Of a stretch of 24,340 nt of DNA, positions 1-8,200 are shown one piece after another (within the stretch, counting starts at the first letter, position 1; each line of letters begins with the position of its first letter). A model generated the notes under the pieces. That model saw only the letters and a program-made list of their open reading frames with translations. It ran no database searches and was not told where the DNA came from. The stretch is from contig NZ_CALART010000046.1 in assembly GCF_937888285.1 (NCBI RefSeq), forward strand, positions 1-24,340, read 5' to 3'. The translations under genes were made by a program, and so were the position numbers. The DNA is from an uncultured Aquimonas sp. GTDB lineage: Bacteria; Pseudomonadota; Gammaproteobacteria; Xanthomonadales; Xanthomonadaceae.

Positions 1-2
1 AA

Positions 3-692
3 CCCACCCGGCTCGCCGCCGCGGTGAGCGACGACGACCTCGGCCGGCTGGCGCGCGCCATCGATGGCTACCAGGCGCGCCTGGTCGATGCCGACGCCCG
101 CGAGCAGGCATTCCTGGCCGACGCCAGCCACGAACTGCGCACCCCGCTGGCGGTGATCCAGGGCGTGGCCGAGGTGCTGCTGGACGACGATGGCGCATCG
201 CCGGCCCAGCGCGCCCGCCATGCGCGGCTGGCGCGCGGCGTGGGCGAGATGCATCGCCTGCTTGAGGCCATGCTCGCCGCGGCGCGGCGGCGGCCGCTGC
301 AGCTCGAAACCATCGCGGCCGCACAGTTGTTGCGGGAGGCGGCTGCCATCGCGCTGGCCGGCAAACCCGGCATCACCGCAAGCATCGGCGCCGATGGCGA
401 TCTGCACACCGCGCCGCGTGAAGCCGTGCTGCTCGTTGCCGCGCTTGCGCGCAAACTCGCGCAGCCGCGCACCGAAGCCAGCCTGCAGCTGGTGCTGGAA
501 TCTGGCCAAATCGTCCTGCGCATGACGCCGGAAGACGCCGACGCCAATGCTGCGACGGCGCTGCGTGCGGACACCGGCACCGGCTCCGCCCTGCTCGACC
601 GGCTGGCGCAGCGGCTGGGCTGGCAGGTGGCGTTCGACGGAAGTGCGCGAGTGTGCGTGGAACTAAACTCTGACCCTGCGGTTAAAGCATAG
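3..692 (+). CDS. Sensor histidine kinase, C-terminal part (5' end outside window)
   Basis: This is the cytoplasmic end of a two-component sensor kinase; the frame is open to the window edge, so the GTG at 24 is not necessarily its start. A linker that may end a HAMP domain leads into a HisKA dimerisation helix with a clear H box (DASHELRTPLAVIQG); the phospho-acceptor His codon is at 129-131. The rest sits where the HATPase_c domain should be but is degenerate. Where an N box is expected (about 430-470) the protein reads AALARKLAQPR without the Asn, and no DxGxG G1 box is visible. A G2-like stretch (GTGSALLDRLAQRLGW) remains near 575-625. The family autophosphorylates on His and passes phosphate to a response regulator, whose gene would lie upstream. 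The degenerate ATP lid makes autonomous kinase activity doubtful. The kinase identity is secure; signal and partner are unknown. Confidence 0.85.
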   Translation, partial: PTRLAAAVSDDDLGRLARAIDGYQARLVDADAREQAFLADASHELRTPLAVIQGVAEVLLDDDGASPAQRARHARLARGVGEMHRLLEAMLAAARRRPLQLETIAAAQLLREAAAIALAGKPGITASIGADGDLHTAPREAVLLVAALARKLAQPRTEASLQLVLESGQIVLRMTPEDADANAATALRADTGTGSALLDRLAQRLGWQVAFDGSARVCVELNSDPAVKA

Positions 693-1025
693 CTTGACCG
701 CAATTCAGCCAGTCACATCTCGGTGCGCTGCAAGAGACGACATGTTTTCCGCAACGGGGAGTGACATGCCTGGCGTCCCTATCCGTATGCCTTCCGTGCT
801 GGCCAAGGTCAGAGACGATCATGCCGCCACGCTTGCATTTGACAACGTCCCTGAAGACTTTGACGTCGACACGCGGCTTCAAGGGTGGCTGCGCCTTCCA
901 CCCCGCCCTTGGCGGCGTCCGTCCGATGGATTTGCTCGGGCCACGGACTGGAAGTGAACTTATTCCAAGACTCTTGGGGAGCTTTATGAGCAGTTCGTAT
1001 CAGTGACTGCAGGGTGTCCTTGGAA
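693..1025. other. Convergent intergenic region, no supported gene
   Basis: This 333-base gap lies between the end of the kinase gene and the end of the minus-strand telA gene, so both genes converge on it. Short ORFs exist on both strands but resemble no family and have no ribosome binding site I would trust. The one visible structure is a 13-base palindrome at 965-977 (CCAAGA C TCTTGG), about 50 bases past the telA stop. It has no T tract beside it, so I do not call it a terminator. Confidence 0.5.
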
Positions 1026-2123
1026 TCAAACGGCCGACGATTCGGTGGCGGGCGCTGCGATGCGCGATGCGAGGTCATCCCGCATGAGCACCAGTTCCTT
1101 GTCGAGTTCGGCGCGGCGCGCAATGCCGTCGCGGTGGATCTGTCGGACTTCCTCGATGGTCTTGACCAGTTCGTCGTTGACGTGGCGCAGGGTTTCAATG
1201 TCGATCACGGAGCGCTGGTTGGCCTTGGCAGTCTCCACGGACGTGGCGTGCACGAGTTCCGCATTGCGCCGCATGATCTCGTTGGTCGCATCGTCGATCG
1301 AGGTGGCCAGCTCGGCGGCGCGCTTCTGATCCGCCAGCGACAGCTGGATCGCGAACTGGTTGCGCCACATCGGGATGGTGACGTCACGCACCGCGCTGAA
1401 CTTCTCGATCAGCTGGATGGCATTGGCCTGGATGAGCCGGATCATCGGCAACGTCTGGATCGCGGCATGCTGCAGGACGTGCAGGTCGGACACCCGCTTG
1501 TCGATCAGCCGGATCGCGGTGTCCAAGGTGGCGCGCTGCTCGCGTCCCTCCGGGTCCTCGCGCCCGGCGAGGGCGGCAAGCTGCTCCTGAAGCTCGGCCA
1601 GCCGGATGCGGCCGGCGGCGATGTGCACGCCGAGATCGTGGCGCTCTTGGAGCACGAGGTCGTACATGCGGTCGTATTCGCCGACACGCTGCTGCTGCAT
1701 GGCCTGGGTCTTGCCGACCTCCGCGAGCAACTGGTCGATCTGGGCGTTGCTGCTGCTGTAGCGCTGGACGAGCTCACCCTTGGCGCGCTTCATGCGGTCG
1801 ATCAGGGGCCCAAGGACAGGGACCTTCGACTTTTCCTTGAACCCGTTCAGGTTGAGGCTGCGGGCGATGCGAACGATCTCGCCCAGCTTGGCACCACTGG
1901 CTTCGAGATCGGTGTTGCGCACCTTGTCGAGCAGCTGGGTCGAATACTGGCTGGTCCTGGACGCAGCCGACTTGCCGTACTGGTGGAGATTGCCCAGCTT
2001 GAGATCCTGCAGTGCCTTGGCTGCCTCGAGGATGCCGTCGGTGTCCTCCGGCTTGAGGCCCAGGTCGACCAGCATCTGGTCGGTCAAGGTCGCCGGGACG
2101 AGGTTGGATTCGGTCGAGGTCAT
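1026..2123 (-). CDS. telA: TelA/KlaA family toxic-anion resistance protein
   Basis: This 365-residue, largely alpha-helical cytoplasmic protein belongs to the TelA/KlaA family, first tied to tellurite resistance on RK2-type plasmids and often found next to other envelope-stress genes. Its biochemical activity is not settled. Visible family hallmarks are an N-terminal lead (LGLKPEDTDGILEAAKAL), the central FKEKSKVPVLGPLIDR stretch near residues 96-110, and long heptad-like helices to the C-terminus. I chose the ATG at 2123 because AGGAG lies 8 bases upstream; the longer frame from 2189 would overlap the preceding gene by 47 bases. It is the last gene of the seven-gene minus-strand operon, starting 19 bases after the preceding stop. 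No TerC, TerD or TerZ partner is present, so a membrane-stress role is likelier than a classical ter system. Confidence 0.88.
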   Translation of the reverse strand: MTSTESNLVPATLTDQMLVDLGLKPEDTDGILEAAKALQDLKLGNLHQYGKSAASRTSQYSTQLLDKVRNTDLEASGAKLGEIVRIARSLNLNGFKEKSKVPVLGPLIDRMKRAKGELVQRYSSSNAQIDQLLAEVGKTQAMQQQRVGEYDRMYDLVLQERHDLGVHIAAGRIRLAELQEQLAALAGREDPEGREQRATLDTAIRLIDKRVSDLHVLQHAAIQTLPMIRLIQANAIQLIEKFSAVRDVTIPMWRNQFAIQLSLADQKRAAELATSIDDATNEIMRRNAELVHATSVETAKANQRSVIDIETLRHVNDELVKTIEEVRQIHRDGIARRAELDKELVLMRDDLASRIAAPATESSAV

Positions 2124-2142
2124 GGCGCTGCTCCTGTTGGCG

Positions 2143-2826
2143 TTACGGTGCCGGCTTTGCGGCGTGGCCAGGGGGGTCGATTGCGGCAATGGCGGCTTGC
2201 GCCATCGTTCTAGCGTTTGCGAGCGTCTTCTCCAGCGCGGCGGCGTTGCGCACGCCGGCTTGCTGGTCGATCACGAGTTTGCAGTGCGTCGCCAGATCAT
2301 TGATGAGGCCGGCGGCGACCTGTTGGCCCTGCCGGGTCGACTCCATCTGCTGACGCCCGAGTTGACCGATCATCGCAATTTTCACCAGGTGCGCCTTGCG
2401 GGCGTCAATGGCGGCGGCAAGCGGCGGCGCGATGCCTGTCTGTTGGCCGAGGCCATCGAGCTGCTGCACCGCAGCTTCCAGCTGGTGGTGGGCGGCAATG
2501 AGGCGCGGCAGGGCACCTTCCAGTGCCTTGGCGAAGGCCAATCCGGACTGGACGGCCCTGTGCGCCTGGTGCACCAACGGGATCATCTGTTCGCGCAGGG
2601 CGGCGGCGTGGGCGGAGAACGTGATGTCCCTGCCCAGCAGGCGCCCGATGAAGCCCGTCCGGCGGGCGATTGCCTTCTGGTCGTGGGCGATCATGGCCGT
2701 CTGCAAGGCCTCCAGCGCCGCGACCTGCTCCTCGGACGGGTTGGCTTGCAGCGCGGACAGGGCGTCGTGGACGCTGGCCACGGCGCCTTCCCCGATTGCC
2801 TGGACGTGTTCGATGGTGAGGATCAT
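2143..2826 (-). CDS. Helical protein of unknown family in the TelA/flotillin operon
   Basis: I do not recognise this 227-residue protein. It is Ala/Gln/Leu-rich and almost entirely predicted helix, with no signal peptide and no membrane segment. A short conserved-looking patch (IARRTGFIGRLLGRDITF) lies near residues 56-73, followed by long amphipathic helices. Its build recalls TelA, whose gene follows it, so it may be a TelA partner or distant relative; that is inference. Its ATG overlaps the stop of the upstream AAA+ ATPase gene by four bases (ATGA, 2823-2826), which implies translational coupling and matched amounts. The C-terminus is a short Pro/Ala tail (PPGHAAKPAP). The reading frame is convincing from GC-rich wobble positions and operon packing. 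Confidence 0.75.
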   Translation of the reverse strand: MILTIEHVQAIGEGAVASVHDALSALQANPSEEQVAALEALQTAMIAHDQKAIARRTGFIGRLLGRDITFSAHAAALREQMIPLVHQAHRAVQSGLAFAKALEGALPRLIAAHHQLEAAVQQLDGLGQQTGIAPPLAAAIDARKAHLVKIAMIGQLGRQQMESTRQGQQVAAGLINDLATHCKLVIDQQAGVRNAAALEKTLANARTMAQAAIAAIDPPGHAAKPAP

Positions 2827-5800
2827 TCCGGCGAGGTGCCCGGCGGGGTTTCATGCCGGAACCGCAGGTTCGCGAGCATCCGGTCGAACTCGCGCTCGCG
2901 CTTGGTCCGGACCCGGAGAGGACGACGAGGTTCACCCGTATCGTCCTCGACCGGAGCGCCTTCCTCCGGATGACCAGCAGGCGCGGCAATCTGGCCCGGG
3001 GTCGCGTCCAGCAGGTCCAGCACGGCGGCGTGGAGCATGTCCTGTCTCACCAGGGTGGCCCGCAGCACGTCGAACAGATCACTGACGAGCGTAGGGTGCG
3101 GTTCGTCGTTGCCTTCCGCGGAGGCGGTGGCTGGCGCCGGCGGTGGGGTGGCGTTGGAGATCCGGGAAAGCTCGGCCAGCAATTCCTTCCACGGCGGCGC
3201 TTGTTCCTGACCCGGTGCCGGTGCGGCGTCCGGGGTGGACAGGCCCTGCACGCCCGAGGCGATGTCTGCCAGCTGGGCGACCATGCGCTGCCCGATATCA
3301 GCATCGTCGCCACCCATCGCCTTGTTGCGGACGAAATCCGCCTTGATCTGCGCCCAGCGGGCAGCCTCGTCGGCAGCCAGGGTTCCACGCAGCTCGCCGA
3401 GCTTGAGCAGGTTTTCCTCCGCGCCGGTGGTCAGCAGCTGCGATTCGCCGCGGTAGTGGTCGGTGATCAGCTGCTGCAGCTCCGCATCATTCATCACCGG
3501 CGAGATCTTCTCCGCCAGCTTGTTCATGTTGCGGTAGCTGCCCTGGAGCTTGAAGGGGGGTTCGGTGCGGTATTTGTCCGCCTGCGCCGCGCTCAGGATG
3601 TACTGCTGGTTGACCCTGTAGACCACATCCCTTACCTGCACGAGCCGCTGCAGGACGGCAGTGATCTCGTTGATCTCTGCGGCGCTGTATGCGTGGGACA
3701 GGTTGTTCGTGGAGACGTCCTTGCCGAGCGCCTTGTCGGCCAGCAGGTACAGGTCGACCATGTCCCGGGTGGCCAGCGGGGCGAGCACGGGGTTGGAGGT
3801 CAGGCAGTTCTCGATGTAGCTGAGGAGGAACGTGGCTTCCATCCCGCCCAGCACGTCGCCCAGGTTGTAGATATCGGCACGGTTGGCCAGCATGTCCGGG
3901 ATCTTGAAGACCTCGCCCGACTCCGTGTACGGATTGCCGGCCATGATCACGGCGAACTTCTTGCCGCGCATGTCGTAGGTCTTGGTCTGTCCGCGCCAGA
4001 CGCCCTCGATGCGTCGCGTGCCGTCGCACAGGGAGATGAATTTCTGCAGGAACTCGGGATGGGTGTGCTGGATGTCATCCACGTACAGCATCACGTTGCT
4101 GCCCATCTCCAGCGCCAGGTTGAGCTTCTCCAGCTCGCGCCGTGATGTGGCGTCCGGGGCCTGCGCGGGATCCAGCGAGCGAACACCGTGCCCGAGCGCC
4201 GGCCCATTGACCTTCATGAAGATCAGGCCCAGCCGGTTCGCCACGTACTCCATCAGCGTCGTCTTGCCGTAGCCTGGCGGGCTGATGAGCATCAACAGGC
4301 CCATGAGGTCGCTGCGCTTGCCCTCACCCACCGTGCCGATCTGCTTGGCGAGGTTGTCGCCGATCAGCGCAAGGTAGACATCGTTGATGAGCCGGTTGCG
4401 GACGAAGCTGGTCAGCGGCTTGGGCTTGAACTCCTCAAGGCGCATGGCCTCGCGCTCGCGTGCGATCACCTTGGACCGAAGCGCCTGGTAATCGCGGAAT
4501 CCGGGCACGAACGTCTCGGCGTGGTGCCGGTAGCGGACATTGAAATCGTCCACGGCGACACGCAGGCGCCCCTGCTCGATGCTCGGGTGCTGCCCCAAGA
4601 GGCCCTCGACCACGGTCGAGACCGGGGCGCTGGAGGACTCGAACTTCAGCACGTCGCGGCCGAGGAACATGGCGACTGCTTCCGGCACGAACCGGCCATC
4701 AGCATCGCCGGCCGGCAGCAGCGAGGTGATCGCCTGCGTCGCCAGCGACCACGCAGCCGCAGGGTGCTGTTCGAGGTGCTTCAGTGCACCGGTGAAGGAC
4801 GTCCAGAAGGCCTTGTCAGCGCGTTTGCCCTCCAGCCTGTCGACCAGTCCGGCCGCCACGCTGCTGACGGGGAGGGCAGCGTCAGGCGCCGTGACGGACA
4901 TGAGCAGGTAGTCGGCCGCTTCGTTCAGGTGCGCGCCGCCGAGGTCGTGGCTGCCGAGGGATTCATTGAGCCTGGCGATCAGGTCTGGCCGCAGGGCGGC
5001 CCGTGCCGTCGCGCCGCCGCCAAGGGCATCGATGGCGTTGGCGGCATTGATGCGGGCGGCCCAAGTCTCGCGCTCTGCTGCCGCCCAGAACGCCACGGCG
5101 AGGGCGCGGGCCTGCGGGAGGTAAACAAGGGCGCCGGCGCCCTGCTGCAGGCGAACCAGGGCCTTCAGGATCTGCGTGGCATCGGCGTCGTGGATGCCCT
5201 TTTCGTAGCCATCGCGGTAGCGGGGGGCCGCGTAGTCACGCACCAGCTTGGCCAACGCCGCTTCATCGGTCAGCGACCGCTGCAGCACCTGCGTGGTGAG
5301 ACCTTCCTCGCCGCGGCGGGCGGCATCGAGCACCTGGCCGGCCAGGTACTCGCCGCGATAGAGCTGGGGCGACTCCGATTCCAGCGCGACCGGCCAGTAG
5401 TGCCGGTAGCCGTCCAGGCCTTCGTCCTGCAGCGGTTCCATGAAATCCGTGCCGGTCAGGTGCACCGTCATCGCGTCGCCGCGCTGCAGCAGGGTCAGGT
5501 CCAGGGCCTGCGTGTTGACACTGAACCGATGCCGCGGTCCCAGCTTGATGACGTTGCCGCCTTCATCGAAGAGTTCCGTGCGATCACGCATGCCCCGCAC
5601 GGCCTGGTCGCGGGCGGCCTTGATCCGTGCCTCGATGTCGTCGGCCTTCACCGTGTCCCTGAGATCGCGCAACCGGGCGCACAGGTCACGCAGCTTCTGG
5701 ATCAGCGGGTCGCCGGCGAAGAAGGCATTGAGGTCGTCGGCATTGTCGAAACGCTCCGTCCGCCGGCCCAGGCCATCCAGAATCCGGTTGGCGGCATCCA

Positions 5801-8135
5801 GCAAAGACGCGGCCTTGCGCTGGCGTTCGTCGAGCAGCGCCTGCTTGTGGCTCTCGAAGGCCTCCAGCAACTCCTCGCGCTTGGTGAGGATGTCGCCGAG
5901 GAACTGTTCGTGCTCCCCGAACTGGCCTTCCAGCTCTTCCAGCTGGACCATGAGGCGGGACAGCTGCTCATCCGCTTTTTCCGGCGTCGTGGCGATGCCG
6001 AGCGAATTCGCAACGGACTGCGAGAACAGGGCGAACTGGGCGCCGAACTGCGCCACCGCCTCCGATGAACCCAGGGTCTTGCGGCGCTGGTCGGTCCTGG
6101 CCTTGGCCTGGTTGAGGCGGGCGTACAGGGCGGCGATGGCATCCACCACCTGCGTGCGCTTGGTGGCATCGTCCACCTTGAGGCCGGCCATCAGCTCCGA
6201 CAGCATGTCCAGGTCTGCCGCGACGGCGTGCATGCCGCGGAGCACTTCGGCGAGCTGATTGGCGGTAGCAGCCTTGCCGGATGCGGCCTCCAGTTCGTCC
6301 AGGCGCGTTTCGAACGGCGCCAGCGCCTTCGGATTGAGCAGGAACGCGGCCGTGGCTGCCCCAACCTGGTCGTGGGCGGCGTCGAGGGAGGTGACCATCG
6401 CATCGATCGCGGCGACGTCGATGTAGCGCATGTCACGGATCGTCAGCAGGTGACCGCGCAGGCGCGAGACCTCGTGCAGCGCTTCAACGAACTGCTCGAG
6501 GCGGGCCCATCCCTCGGGCTGCAGCCGCCCCATCAGGCTGCGATGCCCAGCGCTCGCATTCGCCAGTGCGACTTCCGACTGCTGGCGGATCTCCTGCACC
6601 TTCTGGAACTCGTCGAGTACGGACTCGGCGGTTTCGGTGATGTCGTGGAGCAGGCCGGCCAGGCCATCCGCCACTGCATCAGTGATCCAGGGGTGGATGT
6701 CGAACAGGCGCCGGGTGGCATGCGCGAGCGCCTCGTAGCGCTGGACGGTTACATCCTCCTGCTCGATGTCGCGTGCGATGTCGAACAGGTCGGAGATCGT
6801 GCGCACCAGTTCGGGATTGCCGATGCGTCCGAACGCTGAGTTGGCGGCCGGCGCCGCAGCGGCGTACTCGTCACTGAAGAAGGGCGTATCCCAGACCTGC
6901 ATCTGGTGGACGCGGGTCGGCTGGCTCGTTTCGTCGTGGAACAGGACCATCCGACCGTCGGGCAGGCGGGCATGCCCGTGGGCGAGGATGGGCGGCATCA
7001 CGCGCCGCTGGATCATGTTGTAGACCAGCAGCGCCGATTGGCCGGCGTCCGGCTCATAGAAGATGTAGAGGACGTCCTCCCCATTGGGAGACAGGACGGT
7101 GCGCTTGTAGCGCATTTGGGTGATGGCGCCATCGAACGCCTTCTGCTCGCCGTTCTGGAGGACGTAGCCGCCGGGGAAAATGATCCCGTGGTCTTCCGGC
7201 AGCTGTACGCAGGCCTCGACGATGGCGTCCAGACGGGTGACCTGCTGGGTCATGGTGTTGAACACCAGGCCGCGCCATGCAGTTTCCCGGTAGGGCAGGA
7301 TCTTGAGCAGGATCAGGCTGCCGAGTCGGGCGTAGTAGAACTGCGCGTCGTCGAGCGACTGGGTTCGGTCCTCAACGGGCTCCGAGTAGATGCCGGCGCC
7401 GGTGTCGGTGCTGTTCTCGACCTTGATCGTGAGATCGCCGCCCGTGGTCTCCACGAAGACGGTGTCGAGGATGTTCAGGTGTGGGAAGCGGCCACTGACC
7501 TCGCGGTCCTTGCCTGCCTTGATCCACTCGAAATCGTGGGTGGGTGGCAGGGCGATGTCACGGTCGCCTCGGGCGTCGAGATAGGACAGCTCCCCGGTGC
7601 TGGCGATGCTCCAGCGGAAGACCCGCAGATCCTGCGGGCCGCCGATCCGGAAGGCCGCGAGGAGCTTACTGTCCTTCACGGACAGCTGCACCAGCGTGGC
7701 GTCCTTGTAGTAGGTGTAAAGCTCGTCGAAATCCCGCACGAACAGGGGGTCGGCGAGGAAGGTGCCGGCCGCGTCCACGGGGGTTGCGTCGTAGCCGTCG
7801 GTGACCGGGACGAGTTTGTGCAGCGCGAACACGTCAGCGACGGACGTGGTCGACTTCAGGCCCAGGAACACGTTGTAGCCGAACAAGAGCAGGTCAGGGC
7901 CGACCTGGACGACATCGCGACCGATCGCGTTCTGCTCACTGCGAATCCGGAAGCGACCAGCCTGGGCCATCTTGCTGTCGCCGAACTCGGAGACACGGCG
8001 GCTATTGAGGTCGCCGGCGAGGGTCGCAAGCCGGGAGCCCTGCTGTGTCAGCCTGCTACGAAGGACCTCATAGGCACCGCCTTGCGCGACAGCGGCGTCG
8101 AGGGTGTCCGGGGCCGAGCTGGTGTTGTCCGTCAT
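2823..8135 (-). CDS. Giant AAA+ ATPase, 'DNA repair ATPase' type (DUF3686)
   Basis: This is a 1770-residue soluble ATPase. The first 480 or so residues match the N-terminal region of proteins annotated as DNA repair ATPase (DUF3686), with stretches such as RVSEFGDSKMAQAGRFRIR. Residues about 500-860 are long coiled coil. An AAA+ module follows with Walker A SPPGYGKTT near 1285 and Walker B VMLYVDDIQ near 1350. The last 130 residues are Pro/Ala/acidic-rich and end in a basic helix (VRTKREREFDRML). The ATG at 8135 has GGAAAGGA 12 bases upstream. It sits 65 bases after the flotillin gene and overlaps the next gene by four bases. The DNA-repair label is inherited annotation; beside SPFH, PspA and TelA a role as a remodelling motor at the membrane seems likelier. 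No transmembrane segment is visible. Confidence 0.87.
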   Translation of the reverse strand: MTDNTSSAPDTLDAAVAQGGAYEVLRSRLTQQGSRLATLAGDLNSRRVSEFGDSKMAQAGRFRIRSEQNAIGRDVVQVGPDLLLFGYNVFLGLKSTTSVADVFALHKLVPVTDGYDATPVDAAGTFLADPLFVRDFDELYTYYKDATLVQLSVKDSKLLAAFRIGGPQDLRVFRWSIASTGELSYLDARGDRDIALPPTHDFEWIKAGKDREVSGRFPHLNILDTVFVETTGGDLTIKVENSTDTGAGIYSEPVEDRTQSLDDAQFYYARLGSLILLKILPYRETAWRGLVFNTMTQQVTRLDAIVEACVQLPEDHGIIFPGGYVLQNGEQKAFDGAITQMRYKRTVLSPNGEDVLYIFYEPDAGQSALLVYNMIQRRVMPPILAHGHARLPDGRMVLFHDETSQPTRVHQMQVWDTPFFSDEYAAAAPAANSAFGRIGNPELVRTISDLFDIARDIEQEDVTVQRYEALAHATRRLFDIHPWITDAVADGLAGLLHDITETAESVLDEFQKVQEIRQQSEVALANASAGHRSLMGRLQPEGWARLEQFVEALHEVSRLRGHLLTIRDMRYIDVAAIDAMVTSLDAAHDQVGAATAAFLLNPKALAPFETRLDELEAASGKAATANQLAEVLRGMHAVAADLDMLSELMAGLKVDDATKRTQVVDAIAALYARLNQAKARTDQRRKTLGSSEAVAQFGAQFALFSQSVANSLGIATTPEKADEQLSRLMVQLEELEGQFGEHEQFLGDILTKREELLEAFESHKQALLDERQRKAASLLDAANRILDGLGRRTERFDNADDLNAFFAGDPLIQKLRDLCARLRDLRDTVKADDIEARIKAARDQAVRGMRDRTELFDEGGNVIKLGPRHRFSVNTQALDLTLLQRGDAMTVHLTGTDFMEPLQDEGLDGYRHYWPVALESESPQLYRGEYLAGQVLDAARRGEEGLTTQVLQRSLTDEAALAKLVRDYAAPRYRDGYEKGIHDADATQILKALVRLQQGAGALVYLPQARALAVAFWAAAERETWAARINAANAIDALGGGATARAALRPDLIARLNESLGSHDLGGAHLNEAADYLLMSVTAPDAALPVSSVAAGLVDRLEGKRADKAFWTSFTGALKHLEQHPAAAWSLATQAITSLLPAGDADGRFVPEAVAMFLGRDVLKFESSSAPVSTVVEGLLGQHPSIEQGRLRVAVDDFNVRYRHHAETFVPGFRDYQALRSKVIAREREAMRLEEFKPKPLTSFVRNRLINDVYLALIGDNLAKQIGTVGEGKRSDLMGLLMLISPPGYGKTTLMEYVANRLGLIFMKVNGPALGHGVRSLDPAQAPDATSRRELEKLNLALEMGSNVMLYVDDIQHTHPEFLQKFISLCDGTRRIEGVWRGQTKTYDMRGKKFAVIMAGNPYTESGEVFKIPDMLANRADIYNLGDVLGGMEATFLLSYIENCLTSNPVLAPLATRDMVDLYLLADKALGKDVSTNNLSHAYSAAEINEITAVLQRLVQVRDVVYRVNQQYILSAAQADKYRTEPPFKLQGSYRNMNKLAEKISPVMNDAELQQLITDHYRGESQLLTTGAEENLLKLGELRGTLAADEAARWAQIKADFVRNKAMGGDDADIGQRMVAQLADIASGVQGLSTPDAAPAPGQEQAPPWKELLAELSRISNATPPPAPATASAEGNDEPHPTLVSDLFDVLRATLVRQDMLHAAVLDLLDATPGQIAAPAGHPEEGAPVEDDTGEPRRPLRVRTKREREFDRMLANLRFRHETPPGTSPE

Positions 8136-8200
8136 TTGAATCGGGATCCTTTCCGGTGTGGCGAGCCGGCCGGAGCGTTAGCCCAGGCCGGCCATGGACA

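Noticed and set aside
965..977. Palindrome CCAAGA C TCTTGG as a telA terminator or operator
   Set aside because: The one-base centre cannot form a normal hairpin loop, there is no T tract, and no promoter lies near it. It may be chance.
1026..2123. Reading the operon as a classical ter tellurite-resistance cluster
   Set aside because: Only a TelA-type gene is present. No TerC, TerD, TerZ or similar gene is visible, and the other members point to membrane stress.
1014..2973. Plus-strand frames of about 400 codons opposite telA and the 227-residue protein
   Set aside because: They are antisense shadows; the minus-strand proteins have good ribosome binding sites and family features.
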